Part shown: positions 51,671-59,148 of the stretch, piece by piece | Layout of the letters: each line of letters opens with the position of its first letter | How positions within the stretch are numbered: the first letter of the stretch is position 1 | Origin: Duganella sp. CF458 | GTDB taxonomy: Bacteria > Pseudomonadota > Gammaproteobacteria > Burkholderiales > Burkholderiaceae_D | Direction: 5' to 3' | NCBI RefSeq assembly: GCF_900113115.1 | Contig: NZ_FOOF01000020.1 | Coordinates: 1 to 64,000, forward strand | DNA: 64,000 bases | The notes under the pieces: model-generated | The model's input: the letters and a program-made list of their open reading frames with translations, nothing else | The model's database searches: none | What the model was told of the DNA's origin: nothing | Program-made: the position numbers and the translations under genes

Positions 51671-52609
51671 TTAGTCGCGCAAGGTACGGCCGGTCAGGGA
51701 TAGGAAGATGTCTTCCAGCTTGGTGCGGGCGGTGGCGAAGTGGGCCAGCGTGTGGCCCTGCTCGTCCAGCCAGCGCAGCACAGGTGCCGCGTGGGCGGCA
51801 CCGTGCAGGCTGATGTTCAGCGATACGCCATCACGGCGCACGCCGGCGACCCCCGGCAATCCAGCCAGCGCAGCGACCAGCAGTTCGACCGGCAGAAGAT
51901 CGGTGTCCGCCAGTTCCACCTGCAGCGCAGCTTGCGTCGGGAGACGGCGGTACAGCTCGGCCGGCGCTGCATCCGCCAGCACCTTGCCGTGATCGATGAT
52001 CACGATATGGTCTGCCAACCGCTCCACTTCTTCCATGTAATGGCTGGTGTAGATCAACGAACGGCCTTGCGCCTTCAAGGCTTCCAGCGTATCGAAGATG
52101 GCATTGCGGCTCTGCGGGTCGACGCCCACTGTCGGCTCGTCGAGAATCAGCAGTTGCGGGTCATGCAGCAGCGCCGCGGCGATATTCAGCCGGCGCTTCA
52201 TGCCGCCGGAGAATGTGGACGGTTTCTCCTTCGCGCGATCGGACAGTCCCACCAGCGCCAGCGCTTCCTCCGCGCGCCTGGCCAGCGGCGCCCCCTTTAA
52301 GCCATACAGCGCGCCAAACAGCTTGAGGTTCTCAATCGCCGGCAGTTCTTCATACAAAGCCAGGTCTTGCGGCACCAGCCCCAGTTTCTGCTTGGCCGCA
52401 CTGGCACCCTGCACCACCGGCTCGCCATCCAAGGTGACACTGCCCGCATCCGCCTTGATCAAGCCACAGATCATGCTGACCGTCGTCGACTTGCCGGCCC
52501 CATTAGGGCCCAACAGGCCCACGGTCTGCCCGCGCTGCACCTGGAACGAAACGCCATCGACCGCGCGCCGCTCGCCAAAAGACTTGCTCAACCCACTGAC
52601 ACTTAACAC
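51671..52609 (-). CDS. ABC transporter ATP-binding protein (DrrA-like)
   Basis: 312 residues if started at GTG 52609, which has TGGAGGA 6 bp upstream. The ATG at 52669 would translate the terminator of the preceding gene into the N-terminus and is unlikely. Walker A GPNGAGKSTTVS, signature STFSGGMKRRLNIAAALL, Walker B LLILDEPTVGVDP and H-loop TSHYMEE. The C-terminal extension ends in KLEDIFLSLTGRTLRD, as in drug-export ATPases. Operon with the ABC-2 permease. Confidence 0.92.
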   Translation of the reverse strand: MLSVSGLSKSFGERRAVDGVSFQVQRGQTVGLLGPNGAGKSTTVSMICGLIKADAGSVTLDGEPVVQGASAAKQKLGLVPQDLALYEELPAIENLKLFGALYGLKGAPLARRAEEALALVGLSDRAKEKPSTFSGGMKRRLNIAAALLHDPQLLILDEPTVGVDPQSRNAIFDTLEALKAQGRSLIYTSHYMEEVERLADHIVIIDHGKVLADAAPAELYRRLPTQAALQVELADTDLLPVELLVAALAGLPGVAGVRRDGVSLNISLHGAAHAAPVLRWLDEQGHTLAHFATARTKLEDIFLSLTGRTLRD

Positions 52610-52623
52610 TCTTCGTCCTCCAG

Positions 52624-52653
52624 AAAAAAAACGGCGCCGCTGTTGCGGCGCCG
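52624..52653 (-). terminator. Rho-independent terminator of the HDOD gene
   Basis: A perfect 9-bp GC stem CGGCGCCGC / GCGGCGCCG (4-nt loop) followed on the minus strand by eight T, 18 bp past the stop at 52672. Confidence 0.93.
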
Positions 52654-52671
52654 CTATCGGTGCGTACATCT

Positions 52672-53955
52672 CTACAGGGCGTATCGCACCACGTTGTCAC
52701 TCCATTCGAATGCCGACATTTCCAGCTCCACCAGTTCCTCGGTCGATATCGCGAGATCGGCCAACGCCGGCAGGATGCGGGTGTCCATGTCTTCCAGGCG
52801 CTCGATGCACTCGGCCAGCTTGAGCAGGTCGCCAAAGAAGCCGCCGCGGAACATCAAGGCTTCGCCAACCTCATCGCCCATCGGGATCTGGACCAGGAGT
52901 TCCTGCATCGGGATGCCGAACAGCGTATCCATCAGCGACATGATGCCGACGGTGAAGGCAATATCGGCGACATGCCGATGCGCCGGGCGCAGCTTGGTAG
53001 CCAGCAGTTCCAGCAGGCGGCCGCGCGTGGTGGCCAGCATCAGCAAAGGCGTCATCGAATGACCGCGCTTGCCCGGCTCCGCGTACAGCATGATCTGCAG
53101 CCAGCGTTGGAGCTGGCGGCGGCCCAGGATATGCACCGCCTGGCTCAGGGAGTCGATGCGCTGGCGTGCGCCGACAGCCGGCGTATTCACCAGGCGCAGC
53201 AGGTTCAGTGCCAGCGACACATCCTTCTTGATGGCGCGTTCGATCTCGGCGTTGTCCGCATCCGAGGTCACGAGGGTCATCAGCTCCATCACCGCCATTT
53301 GCGACGGCGACAGCTTCTTGCCGCTCATGATGACCGGCTTGGCGAAGTAATAGCCCTGGAAGTAATCGCAGCCCAGATCCAGGCAATTCTTGAATTCGTC
53401 GCGGTTCTCGACCTTGCAGGCCACCAGCTTCTTGCCGTCCTGCTTGATGCGCGGCGCCAGCTTGGCCAAGCCATCCAACGGCATGTCGCGCATCGACAGC
53501 TTGACGTATTCCACCATCGGCATCAGCGCCGGCAATTGCGGAGAATCGGGATTGATGTCGTCCAGCGAGAAGCGGAAACCTTGGCTGACCAGCTCGGACA
53601 TGCGCGACAGCACGGCCGGCGCCAGCGGATTGGCAGCGCTAACTTCCAGCACCAGCTTTTCGCGTGGCAGGAAGCCAAAGATATCGCTCAGGATGGCGTC
53701 CGAATCGACGTTGACGAAGCCGATGGCATCGCCGATGGTGCGCTCCAGGCCCAGTTGCGCGGCGTGCGCGACTACCGCAGCGGTCGCGGACAGGGCCGAA
53801 GTATTGATGTTGGCCGGCCCCACCGGAGCGTTGCGAAAAAGCAACTCGTAACCGTACAAGGCCTGGTTCCGGTCCAAGATCGGCTGCCGGCCCAGATAAA
53901 ATTCGCGAACTTTCAGGCTCTGGGAGGCCGCATCGTTGCTGGAAAGGTCGATCAT
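52672..53955 (-). CDS. Degenerate-EAL and HDOD domain signalling protein
   Basis: 427 residues from ATG 53955 (GGAAT upstream); an ATG at 53982 is possible but has no ribosome-binding site. The N-terminal EAL-like domain (FYLGRQPILDRNQALYGYELLFR to about 200) keeps YELLFR and FSLDDI but has no intact EAL or metal ligands (the relevant block reads KVENRDEF), so c-di-GMP hydrolysis is improbable. The HDOD domain (from about 205, MELMTLVTSDADNAEIERAI) follows. YuxH-like architecture, usually linked to motility or c-di-GMP signalling. Confidence 0.9.
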   Translation of the reverse strand: MIDLSSNDAASQSLKVREFYLGRQPILDRNQALYGYELLFRNAPVGPANINTSALSATAAVVAHAAQLGLERTIGDAIGFVNVDSDAILSDIFGFLPREKLVLEVSAANPLAPAVLSRMSELVSQGFRFSLDDINPDSPQLPALMPMVEYVKLSMRDMPLDGLAKLAPRIKQDGKKLVACKVENRDEFKNCLDLGCDYFQGYYFAKPVIMSGKKLSPSQMAVMELMTLVTSDADNAEIERAIKKDVSLALNLLRLVNTPAVGARQRIDSLSQAVHILGRRQLQRWLQIMLYAEPGKRGHSMTPLLMLATTRGRLLELLATKLRPAHRHVADIAFTVGIMSLMDTLFGIPMQELLVQIPMGDEVGEALMFRGGFFGDLLKLAECIERLEDMDTRILPALADLAISTEELVELEMSAFEWSDNVVRYAL

Positions 53956-54009
53956 AGGGTAATTCCTGACGTGTACTGACATTTTGGCATCAAATTCTGC
54001 CGGTGTCTG

Positions 54010-54795
54010 TTAAATTTTCTCGAAGTCCCGCTTTTGCGGCAGGCCATCCACAAAGCATTTCATCTCGCCCGGCAGGAAGGCCGTCCATTGCTCATTAGTA
54101 GTTAATGGCTGCGTGACGATCACTGCCACCCGATCATTGGGCGTGGTGACCTGCGAGAAGTCCACGCTCACGTCCTCGTCGGACAGCTTGGCCTTGTCGA
54201 ACGGGTACTGGCGCACGATGTAATGCAAATGGGTCGAGCAATGCGCGAACATCGTGCGGCCGTCGGAGAGCATCATGTTGAAGGTGCCATGCGCGGCAAT
54301 ACTGCGCACCGTCTTCTCGATCTGGGCACGCAACATCGGCAGCGGCGGGCACGTATCGCCGAAACGCTCGCTCAACTCCTGCATGATCAGGCAGAAGGCC
54401 TGTTCGCTGTCAGTGGTGCCGACCGGGCGGAACGGCCCGTGCAGCACCGGCGCAAATTCCTTCAGGTCGCCGTTGTGTGCGAACACCCAGTAACGGCCCC
54501 ATAGCTCGCGCACGAAGGGATGGCAGTTCTCCAGCATGACCTCGCCCTGCGTGGCCTTGCGGATATGCGCGATCACGTTCTTAGACTTGATCGGATAGTT
54601 CTTGATCAACTCCGCAATCGGCGAATGGACCGCGGCCTGGTGGTCGACAAAATGGCGTACGCCGGCGCCTTCGAAAAAGGCGATGCCCCAGCCGTCATGA
54701 TGGGTATCGGTCTGCCCGCCGCGCAGGGCAAAGCCGGTGAAACTGAACACAATGTCGGTCGGGACATTGCAATTCATTGCAAGTAATTGGCACAT
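54010..54795 (-). CDS. Class II glutamine amidotransferase, YafJ-like
   Basis: 261 residues. N-terminal nucleophile C2 (MCQLLAMNCN after Met removal), with HDGWGIAFF, HIRKATQG and FAHNGDL as the Ntn-hydrolase glutaminase signatures. No synthase domain is attached. YafJ-type proteins act as stand-alone glutamine amidohydrolases or gamma-glutamyl peptide hydrolases (EgtC-like). It is 27 bp upstream of the HDOD frame. Confidence 0.92.
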   Translation of the reverse strand: MCQLLAMNCNVPTDIVFSFTGFALRGGQTDTHHDGWGIAFFEGAGVRHFVDHQAAVHSPIAELIKNYPIKSKNVIAHIRKATQGEVMLENCHPFVRELWGRYWVFAHNGDLKEFAPVLHGPFRPVGTTDSEQAFCLIMQELSERFGDTCPPLPMLRAQIEKTVRSIAAHGTFNMMLSDGRTMFAHCSTHLHYIVRQYPFDKAKLSDEDVSVDFSQVTTPNDRVAVIVTQPLTTNEQWTAFLPGEMKCFVDGLPQKRDFEKI

Positions 54796-54804
54796 CCCTC
54801 AACT

Positions 54805-55218
54805 TTAACATGCAGGCGCCGGGCGCTTGGCCGCATAGTAGGCCGATACAACAAGAATCGCGCCAATCCAGAGATAGCCGCCGGCGCTCAATCCGAGGGA
54901 TATGTTTGCAATATCGGGGCCGCAGCCAGGCCCGCCCGCCAAACCCGCAATTGCCAGGAACGACGCTGCCCCAGGCAGCAACAGGTTGCGAGTGTTGGTC
55001 CCGCGCACCAGGCGATAGGTCATGATGAAGTAAAGAATATTTGCGAACCAGGCAGGCTGCAAACCGATGACCGCAATCCAGCCCATAAGGAGGACCTGAA
55101 ATCCCAGCATGCTGTTGGACCGACAAAGGAATGCAGGCATCAGCAGACTTGACGCATAGGCGCTAACTGAAACGACAACAATAAGATATCGGCTCGGATT
55201 GATCAGCGCGCGCTCCAT
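54805..55218 (-). CDS. Hypothetical membrane protein (137 aa)
   Basis: 137 residues with four probable helices (YLIVVVSVSAYASSLLM, MLGFQVLLMGWIAVIGL, LLLPGAASFLAIAGLAGG, GGYLWIGAILVVSAYYAA). Unknown family. Its start lies inside the 3' end of the nitronate monooxygenase remnant, so the gene may have been brought next to it by a deletion. Confidence 0.6.
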   Translation of the reverse strand: MERALINPSRYLIVVVSVSAYASSLLMPAFLCRSNSMLGFQVLLMGWIAVIGLQPAWFANILYFIMTYRLVRGTNTRNLLLPGAASFLAIAGLAGGPGCGPDIANISLGLSAGGYLWIGAILVVSAYYAAKRPAPAC

Positions 55219-55343
55219 CGCCCCTTCTCCAATAAAACGCAGGCATCCTCCGCCAGCCTGCCATCAGCCATGGCGCCCATTGGCGCCAGCAGGATCGGAT
55301 GCTCGATCCCGAGCTTTTCCTTAAGCCTTGTCTTCAGTCCCAT
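55203..55343 (-). pseudogene. N-terminal remnant of nitronate monooxygenase
   Basis: An ATG at 55343 opens 46 codons reading LKEKLGIEHPILLAPMGAMA, the FMN-barrel start of nitronate monooxygenases (2-nitropropane dioxygenases, about 320-350 residues). The frame then drifts into an unrelated end and stops at 55203. More than 85 % of the protein is missing and no further homologous piece is visible downstream. It overlaps the stop of the VOC gene and the start of the membrane-protein gene. Confidence 0.7.
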
Positions 55344-55717
55344 GCACTCACCATCACGTAATAGCCATCCGGATCCCGCAACGCGAATTCCCTGGTACCG
55401 GTGCCTGGATTGACGCTTACCTCTTCCTCAAGTTTCGCCACCATGCCGCGCGCCCTGGACAGCGCCTCCTCGAAATCGTCGACTCGGAAGAAAAGCAGCA
55501 AACCATTTCCGGGCTGCGCGTTGCCGGGGCTTGCCAGCGTGGGATGATCGTGCGATCCCCACTGGTGAAGACAGAGCAGGACCGTGCCATCCTGATCCAG
55601 GAGCTGTCCAAAGAATTCATGGGCTGGCGCGGTCTGGGGCTGTCCAAACAAGGCCTGGTACCAGTTGAACCTATGGGCGACGTCGGCGACGCCAATGATT
55701 GTCCACGTGCGTTTCAT
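55334..55717 (-). CDS. VOC superfamily (glyoxalase-like) protein
   Basis: 127 residues from ATG 55717 with AGGAGGAAC upstream. Two beta-alpha-beta-beta-beta repeats (TWTIIGVADVAHRFNWYQAL and GNGLLLFFRVDDFEEALSRA), ending in the typical EFALRDPDGYYVMVSAWD. Could be a dioxygenase, a bleomycin-binding or a glyoxalase-type protein; metal ligands are not certain. Confidence 0.8.
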   Translation of the reverse strand: MKRTWTIIGVADVAHRFNWYQALFGQPQTAPAHEFFGQLLDQDGTVLLCLHQWGSHDHPTLASPGNAQPGNGLLLFFRVDDFEEALSRARGMVAKLEEEVSVNPGTGTREFALRDPDGYYVMVSAWD

Positions 55718-55740
55718 AGTTCCTCCTGACGCGTGTTCGC

Positions 55741-56385
55741 CTAGCCTGACGGAAAACGCCGGTCCCAAAGCCCTATCAAACGAGGGTCCTCGTCAACACG
55801 CTTGATCACTGGCGTCATGTTTGGAGCCTCCTGATAGAAGCGCTCACGCCAGGGACCGAAGCGCGAGATCACGGCCACGTAGAGATCGAGCACGCTTAAG
55901 GTATCTCCCAGCAGGTACCCCGAAGGACTGAGTTGCGCCTCCATGACACGCCAACAAAAGGCGATGCGCTCATGAACAGAGTTTACTATCTCGTCCCTGG
56001 CGCTTTGCGGCGCGCCAATCCTGCTTACGTCCGGCTTGATCCAGTGTAGCGAATAGATTGCTGATGAGACGAAGAACATCCAGCGCAGGAACTGCGCTCG
56101 CAATGGATCGTTCGAGCCCGGGGCCAAGTTGGCATCCGGATGAGCATCGGCCAGCCAGAGCAGGATGGCTGCGCATTCGGTGACGATTTCGCCGCTCGGC
56201 AGCACCAGTGTCAGCACTTGCCTCATCGCGTTTTGCCCTCCAACACGCATGCGCGCAGCTTCGGACGACCAGGTTTCGCCCTCGATCAACTGGAACGGCG
56301 TGCCAAGCAGGGTGACGGCTGCTTCAACCGCGACAGAGCCGGAAGCAGCTGCGCCATACAAAACGATTTCCGGTTCGCGGGCCAT
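55741..56385 (-). CDS. Glutathione S-transferase family protein
   Basis: 214 residues from ATG 56385. N-terminal thioredoxin-like domain (EIVLYGAAASGSVAVEAAVTLLGTPFQLIE, with the SNAIL-like GEIVTECAAILLWLAD) and an all-helical C-terminal domain with GYLLGDTLSVLDLYVAVISRF. The active-site position after LYG has Ala/Ser residues instead of Cys or Tyr. Detoxification or a non-catalytic role. Confidence 0.82.
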   Translation of the reverse strand: MAREPEIVLYGAAASGSVAVEAAVTLLGTPFQLIEGETWSSEAARMRVGGQNAMRQVLTLVLPSGEIVTECAAILLWLADAHPDANLAPGSNDPLRAQFLRWMFFVSSAIYSLHWIKPDVSRIGAPQSARDEIVNSVHERIAFCWRVMEAQLSPSGYLLGDTLSVLDLYVAVISRFGPWRERFYQEAPNMTPVIKRVDEDPRLIGLWDRRFPSG

Positions 56386-56398
56386 CTCGCCGTGAAAG

Positions 56399-56908
56399 TC
56401 AGTCGCAATCCAGGCCAAAGCGCTCCCTGAACTTGCTGGCTTCTTCAGGAGCCTCCTTTGTCAGGAGCGCACAGGCTGTGAAATTGCCGAACATCTTGCG
56501 TTTCGATGCATCAATATAAGTCCAGTCAACGATCAGGTTCTTCGAGAAATCAAAGCGCTGTCCATTCTTGAATTTCTTCACCATCCTTGGCTCATTTGCC
56601 AGCGTGCCTACGAACTTCTCACCGTGCCGCTCAAAGTCCCTCACCCAGAAGTACTCGGTATTTTTCCCATCAGTCACGCCGACCTTCACAGAGTAATCCG
56701 AAGTTCCTTTAGCTGGAGCAGCTGCCATGCGCAGGAAATTGTCCAGGGTCGAGCGGGCCTTGCCGAACGCTCTTTCCATCGCAGGATCTGCAGTGGCCAT
56801 CATCGAGATCTCATCACGTTCCGCTTGCTTGATTGGTGTTTGTGCGCCGGCAGCGGGGATCGCAAGCACCGCAAAAAGCAGCGCCAATAGGGTGAATCGT
56901 TTTGTCAT
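56399..56908 (-). CDS. DUF2314 family exported protein (YegJ-like)
   Basis: 169 residues with signal peptide RFTLLALLFAVLAIPAAGA. The mature part shows the DUF2314 pattern MAFGKARSTLDNFL-like helix, VKVGVTDGKNTEYFWVRDFE and GQRFDFSKNLIVDWTYID. Small periplasmic protein of unknown function. 13 bp upstream of the GST gene. Confidence 0.8.
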   Translation of the reverse strand: MTKRFTLLALLFAVLAIPAAGAQTPIKQAERDEISMMATADPAMERAFGKARSTLDNFLRMAAAPAKGTSDYSVKVGVTDGKNTEYFWVRDFERHGEKFVGTLANEPRMVKKFKNGQRFDFSKNLIVDWTYIDASKRKMFGNFTACALLTKEAPEEASKFRERFGLDCD

Positions 56909-56917
56909 TCTTCAGTT

Positions 56918-57307
56918 TTAGTTTTCGAGGTTGGCAAAATTAAGTTCAACACCGTTCCCGGCGGGGTCCGTGAGAAATATTTGAAGCTGCTGCGTGGCTG
57001 GCACAACGGCCACCCGGTAGTTGATTCCGCGCGATGAGAGCTTGCCTTCATACGCAACACGATCAGTGCAACGAAAGGCCGCATGGTCAAACGTCCCCTC
57101 AGGCTGGGCCGGCCGGTTTTCATCTGGAGCGGCTTCGGATAGATGGAGCAGCGCATGTTCGCCGGCATAAAGCCAGTACCCAAAGCTGCGGAACGGCGGC
57201 CGATGGCCGACCGTCAGTCCGACCACTTCGCAGTAGAAATCACGCAGTTCATCGAGTAACGCCCGCGGCGCACGCAGGTTGTAATGGCTGAATCCAATAA
57301 TCGGCAT
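56918..57307 (-). CDS. VOC superfamily (glyoxalase-like) protein
   Basis: 129 residues. FSHYNLRAPRALLDELRDFY and FLTDPAGNGVELNFANLE are the start and end of a single VOC module with likely metal ligands His8 and the C-terminal Glu. A different branch from the VOC protein at 55334. Substrate unknown. Confidence 0.82.
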   Translation of the reverse strand: MPIIGFSHYNLRAPRALLDELRDFYCEVVGLTVGHRPPFRSFGYWLYAGEHALLHLSEAAPDENRPAQPEGTFDHAAFRCTDRVAYEGKLSSRGINYRVAVVPATQQLQIFLTDPAGNGVELNFANLEN

Positions 57308-57331
57308 AAATTGGCTCGTCCTGATGGCCGC

Positions 57332-57586
57332 TCACCGAATCATCCGGCCGGCTACGTGATAGACCCCACAATATGTAGCGATCGAATCCTCATACACCAT
57401 CACGCTGTTTGGATCAATTTCAAATGAGGCATAAACCAGGCTCCAATCGATGGGGCGCTTGAATTGCGTATGGAACCCTTCCTTGCTACAGGACCAGCGC
57501 GTTCCGTCAATTTCATTTCCGCTCTTCAAAAGCAAATCAATGAGGGCATCAAACGACTCCTGCGTGTGATCCAGCTTGCTCTTCAT
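57332..57586 (-). CDS. Hypothetical protein (84 aa)
   Basis: 84 residues from ATG 57586, with GAGGA upstream. Soluble, acidic N-terminus (KLDHTQESFDALIDLLLKSG), no known domain. It lies 7 bp downstream of the SMI1/KNR4 gene and is probably cotranscribed with it. Confidence 0.6.
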   Translation of the reverse strand: MKSKLDHTQESFDALIDLLLKSGNEIDGTRWSCSKEGFHTQFKRPIDWSLVYASFEIDPNSVMVYEDSIATYCGVYHVAGRMIR

Positions 57587-57593
57587 CGGGTCC

Positions 57594-58253
57594 TCAGGTA
57601 AGCGTACGTACTGCATTCAGGCTGGTGTCGAGCCAATTGCGATACCAGTCAGCGAACGTCATCGGCGAGCCGTTTGCGTTTCTCAAGGGAGCGATGCCTT
57701 GGTAGTCTGCCCGCATATCACGCCACACGGTACCTGCCAGCTCGCCTGTGACCACCAGCCAGTTCCTGAGTGCGCAGCCTTCATGGCAGATTGGGATTGC
57801 GCCGTTCATAGTCGAGGGATTCCAATATTGCACATCCAGCTTGTCATACCAAACATCCCACAGCGCTTCTTCTTCCAATTCCGACAGGCCTTCTTCGGGA
57901 TCCGGCTCGCCGGCCCAAAACGCGGGTGGGAGATTCCACGCCTCGACATGCTGGAATGGCAGGCTGAGATCTCCGATAAGGTCACCCTCCGGCCAAGGAA
58001 TGAAATCGTAGCCCTCGTCGTGCTCGCCGAGCACGAACAAACCGTAGAATGGACCGGCGCCCCCGTTGCCCACCGTCGTGACAAACGATCGATAGACCTC
58101 AGGAAGCGTAAAGCGATACTGCTCTTCCACCTGACGGACTTCGTCTGGCGAAAGAACAGGACCGAGCTCATAAGCATGCGTCCTGGCGCCAAAATTCAAT
58201 AAATCCTTGTCAGCCGCCTTTAGTTCGTCAAGCTTTTCAATGATCGTTCTCAT
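57594..58253 (-). CDS. SMI1/KNR4 family protein
   Basis: 219 residues from ATG 58253. LSPDEVRQVEEQYRFTLPEVYRSFVTTVGNGGAGP is the signature of the SMI1/KNR4 (SUKH) fold, followed by YGLFVLGEH and an acidic, Trp-rich C-terminal half. In bacteria many SUKH proteins are immunity proteins for polymorphic toxins. No toxin gene is visible beside it. Confidence 0.82.
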   Translation of the reverse strand: MRTIIEKLDELKAADKDLLNFGARTHAYELGPVLSPDEVRQVEEQYRFTLPEVYRSFVTTVGNGGAGPFYGLFVLGEHDEGYDFIPWPEGDLIGDLSLPFQHVEAWNLPPAFWAGEPDPEEGLSELEEEALWDVWYDKLDVQYWNPSTMNGAIPICHEGCALRNWLVVTGELAGTVWRDMRADYQGIAPLRNANGSPMTFADWYRNWLDTSLNAVRTLT

Positions 58254-58401
58254 ACTTTTTCTTCTGGGGGTGGCCAGGCTTTGCCGCAAATCAGGAGTCG
58301 CGGCGAAAACAGCATCGGGGTAAGTGGCCGAGGTAATTGCCGCTTTGGCAAAACACCACTATGCCACCGAAATGGCCTATGAACAATCGCGAAGGAAAAG
58401 C

Positions 58402-58424
58402 GGGCAGCGCCGGCATGGCTGCCC
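58402..58424 (-). terminator. Possible terminator after the DUF3567 gene
   Basis: A 7-bp stem GGGCAGC / GCTGCCC with a 9-nt loop followed on the minus strand by GCTTTTCC, 44 bp past the stop. The rest of 58254-58467 holds no gene I can support. Confidence 0.4.
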
Positions 58425-58467
58425 ATGTTGGAGCAAGGGAGCGCTCCACGGAAGGATGCGAAGAACC

Positions 58468-58725
58468 TTAATGCAGCAGCACTGGTTGACTCATCAGTGC
58501 TTCATAGTTGCCCAGAAAATCATCGATCTCCTCGATGGTGGGCTCGCTGGCAATCAACTCGTTAACGTCGCGGCGGAAGTTCTGCGCCATGACCCCGGCA
58601 ATGAAGATTTCGCGCTTGCCGCCTTTGTCGACAATCTCATAACCGCCGAAGCGCAAGGCTTCCAGGCTGCGGTCCGCGCCAAATTCGACAACACTGTATT
58701 GCTCGCTGTTGTAAATGAGGTTCAT
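58468..58725 (-). CDS. DUF3567 family protein
   Basis: 85 residues from ATG 58725. MNLIYNSEQYSVVEF, GGYEIVDKGGKREIFIAG and EIDDFLGNYEALMSQPVLLH match the DUF3567 family, which is conserved and nearly restricted to Burkholderiales. Function unknown. Its presence supports the taxonomic placement. Confidence 0.9.
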   Translation of the reverse strand: MNLIYNSEQYSVVEFGADRSLEALRFGGYEIVDKGGKREIFIAGVMAQNFRRDVNELIASEPTIEEIDDFLGNYEALMSQPVLLH

Positions 58726-58779
58726 ATGGCTTCCTTCACGTTTCGTTTCCAAACCGAGATGGGGCTGTGCTAGCCATTT

Positions 58780-59148
58780 TCAAGCGTTCAGTACTGGCTC
58801 CAGGCGCAGCAGGGCGTCGTAAGGGGCCGTGACAAGCATGGCGCGCAGGCTATCCACGTGTGTGGCATCGGCCAGGCTGATAAAGAGCTGCGCCGGGGGA
58901 CGGCGCAAGAGTCGATTCAATGTAACACGCAAGACAAGATTACCGGCGCAGCATAGGCAGCCGGGGGCGATGCGGTGTACCTGCGGCTGCCATACCGTCG
59001 GGTCACTTTCATCATACACCAATGGAGAATTAGCGTCGGCCAAACCTTCCAGGATGATGGCCGTTGGTGCGCCAGGCAACAAAACGGCCGCAATCGCGCG
59101 CTCGCGCGTTGCGGCCGTCGGGCCTGTTACCAGGGTCGTCGGAATCAA
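58780..59148 (-). CDS. Short CobW/G3E-like protein without a P-loop
   Basis: 122 residues. The start IPTTLVTGPTAATRERAIAA aligns in style with the G1 region of COG0523 (CobW) metal chaperones, but the GKT of the P-loop is missing. The metal-binding CxCC equivalent is kept (PGCLCCAGN, about 65-69), as is the following NRLLRRPPAQLFISLADA. The CobW C-terminal domain is absent. GTPase activity is therefore unlikely, but metal binding is possible. The ATG overlaps the ntrX stop by 4 bp. Confidence 0.7.
   Translation of the reverse strand: MIPTTLVTGPTAATRERAIAAVLLPGAPTAIILEGLADANSPLVYDESDPTVWQPQVHRIAPGCLCCAGNLVLRVTLNRLLRRPPAQLFISLADATHVDSLRAMLVTAPYDALLRLEPVLNA

Noticed and set aside
54805..58253. 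A second integron cassette array formed by the small minus-strand genes (VOC, GST, DUF2314, VOC, SMI1)
   Set aside because: The gene types resemble cassette cargo, but the gaps of 7-30 bp hold no palindromes or RYYYAAC/GTTRRRY boxes.
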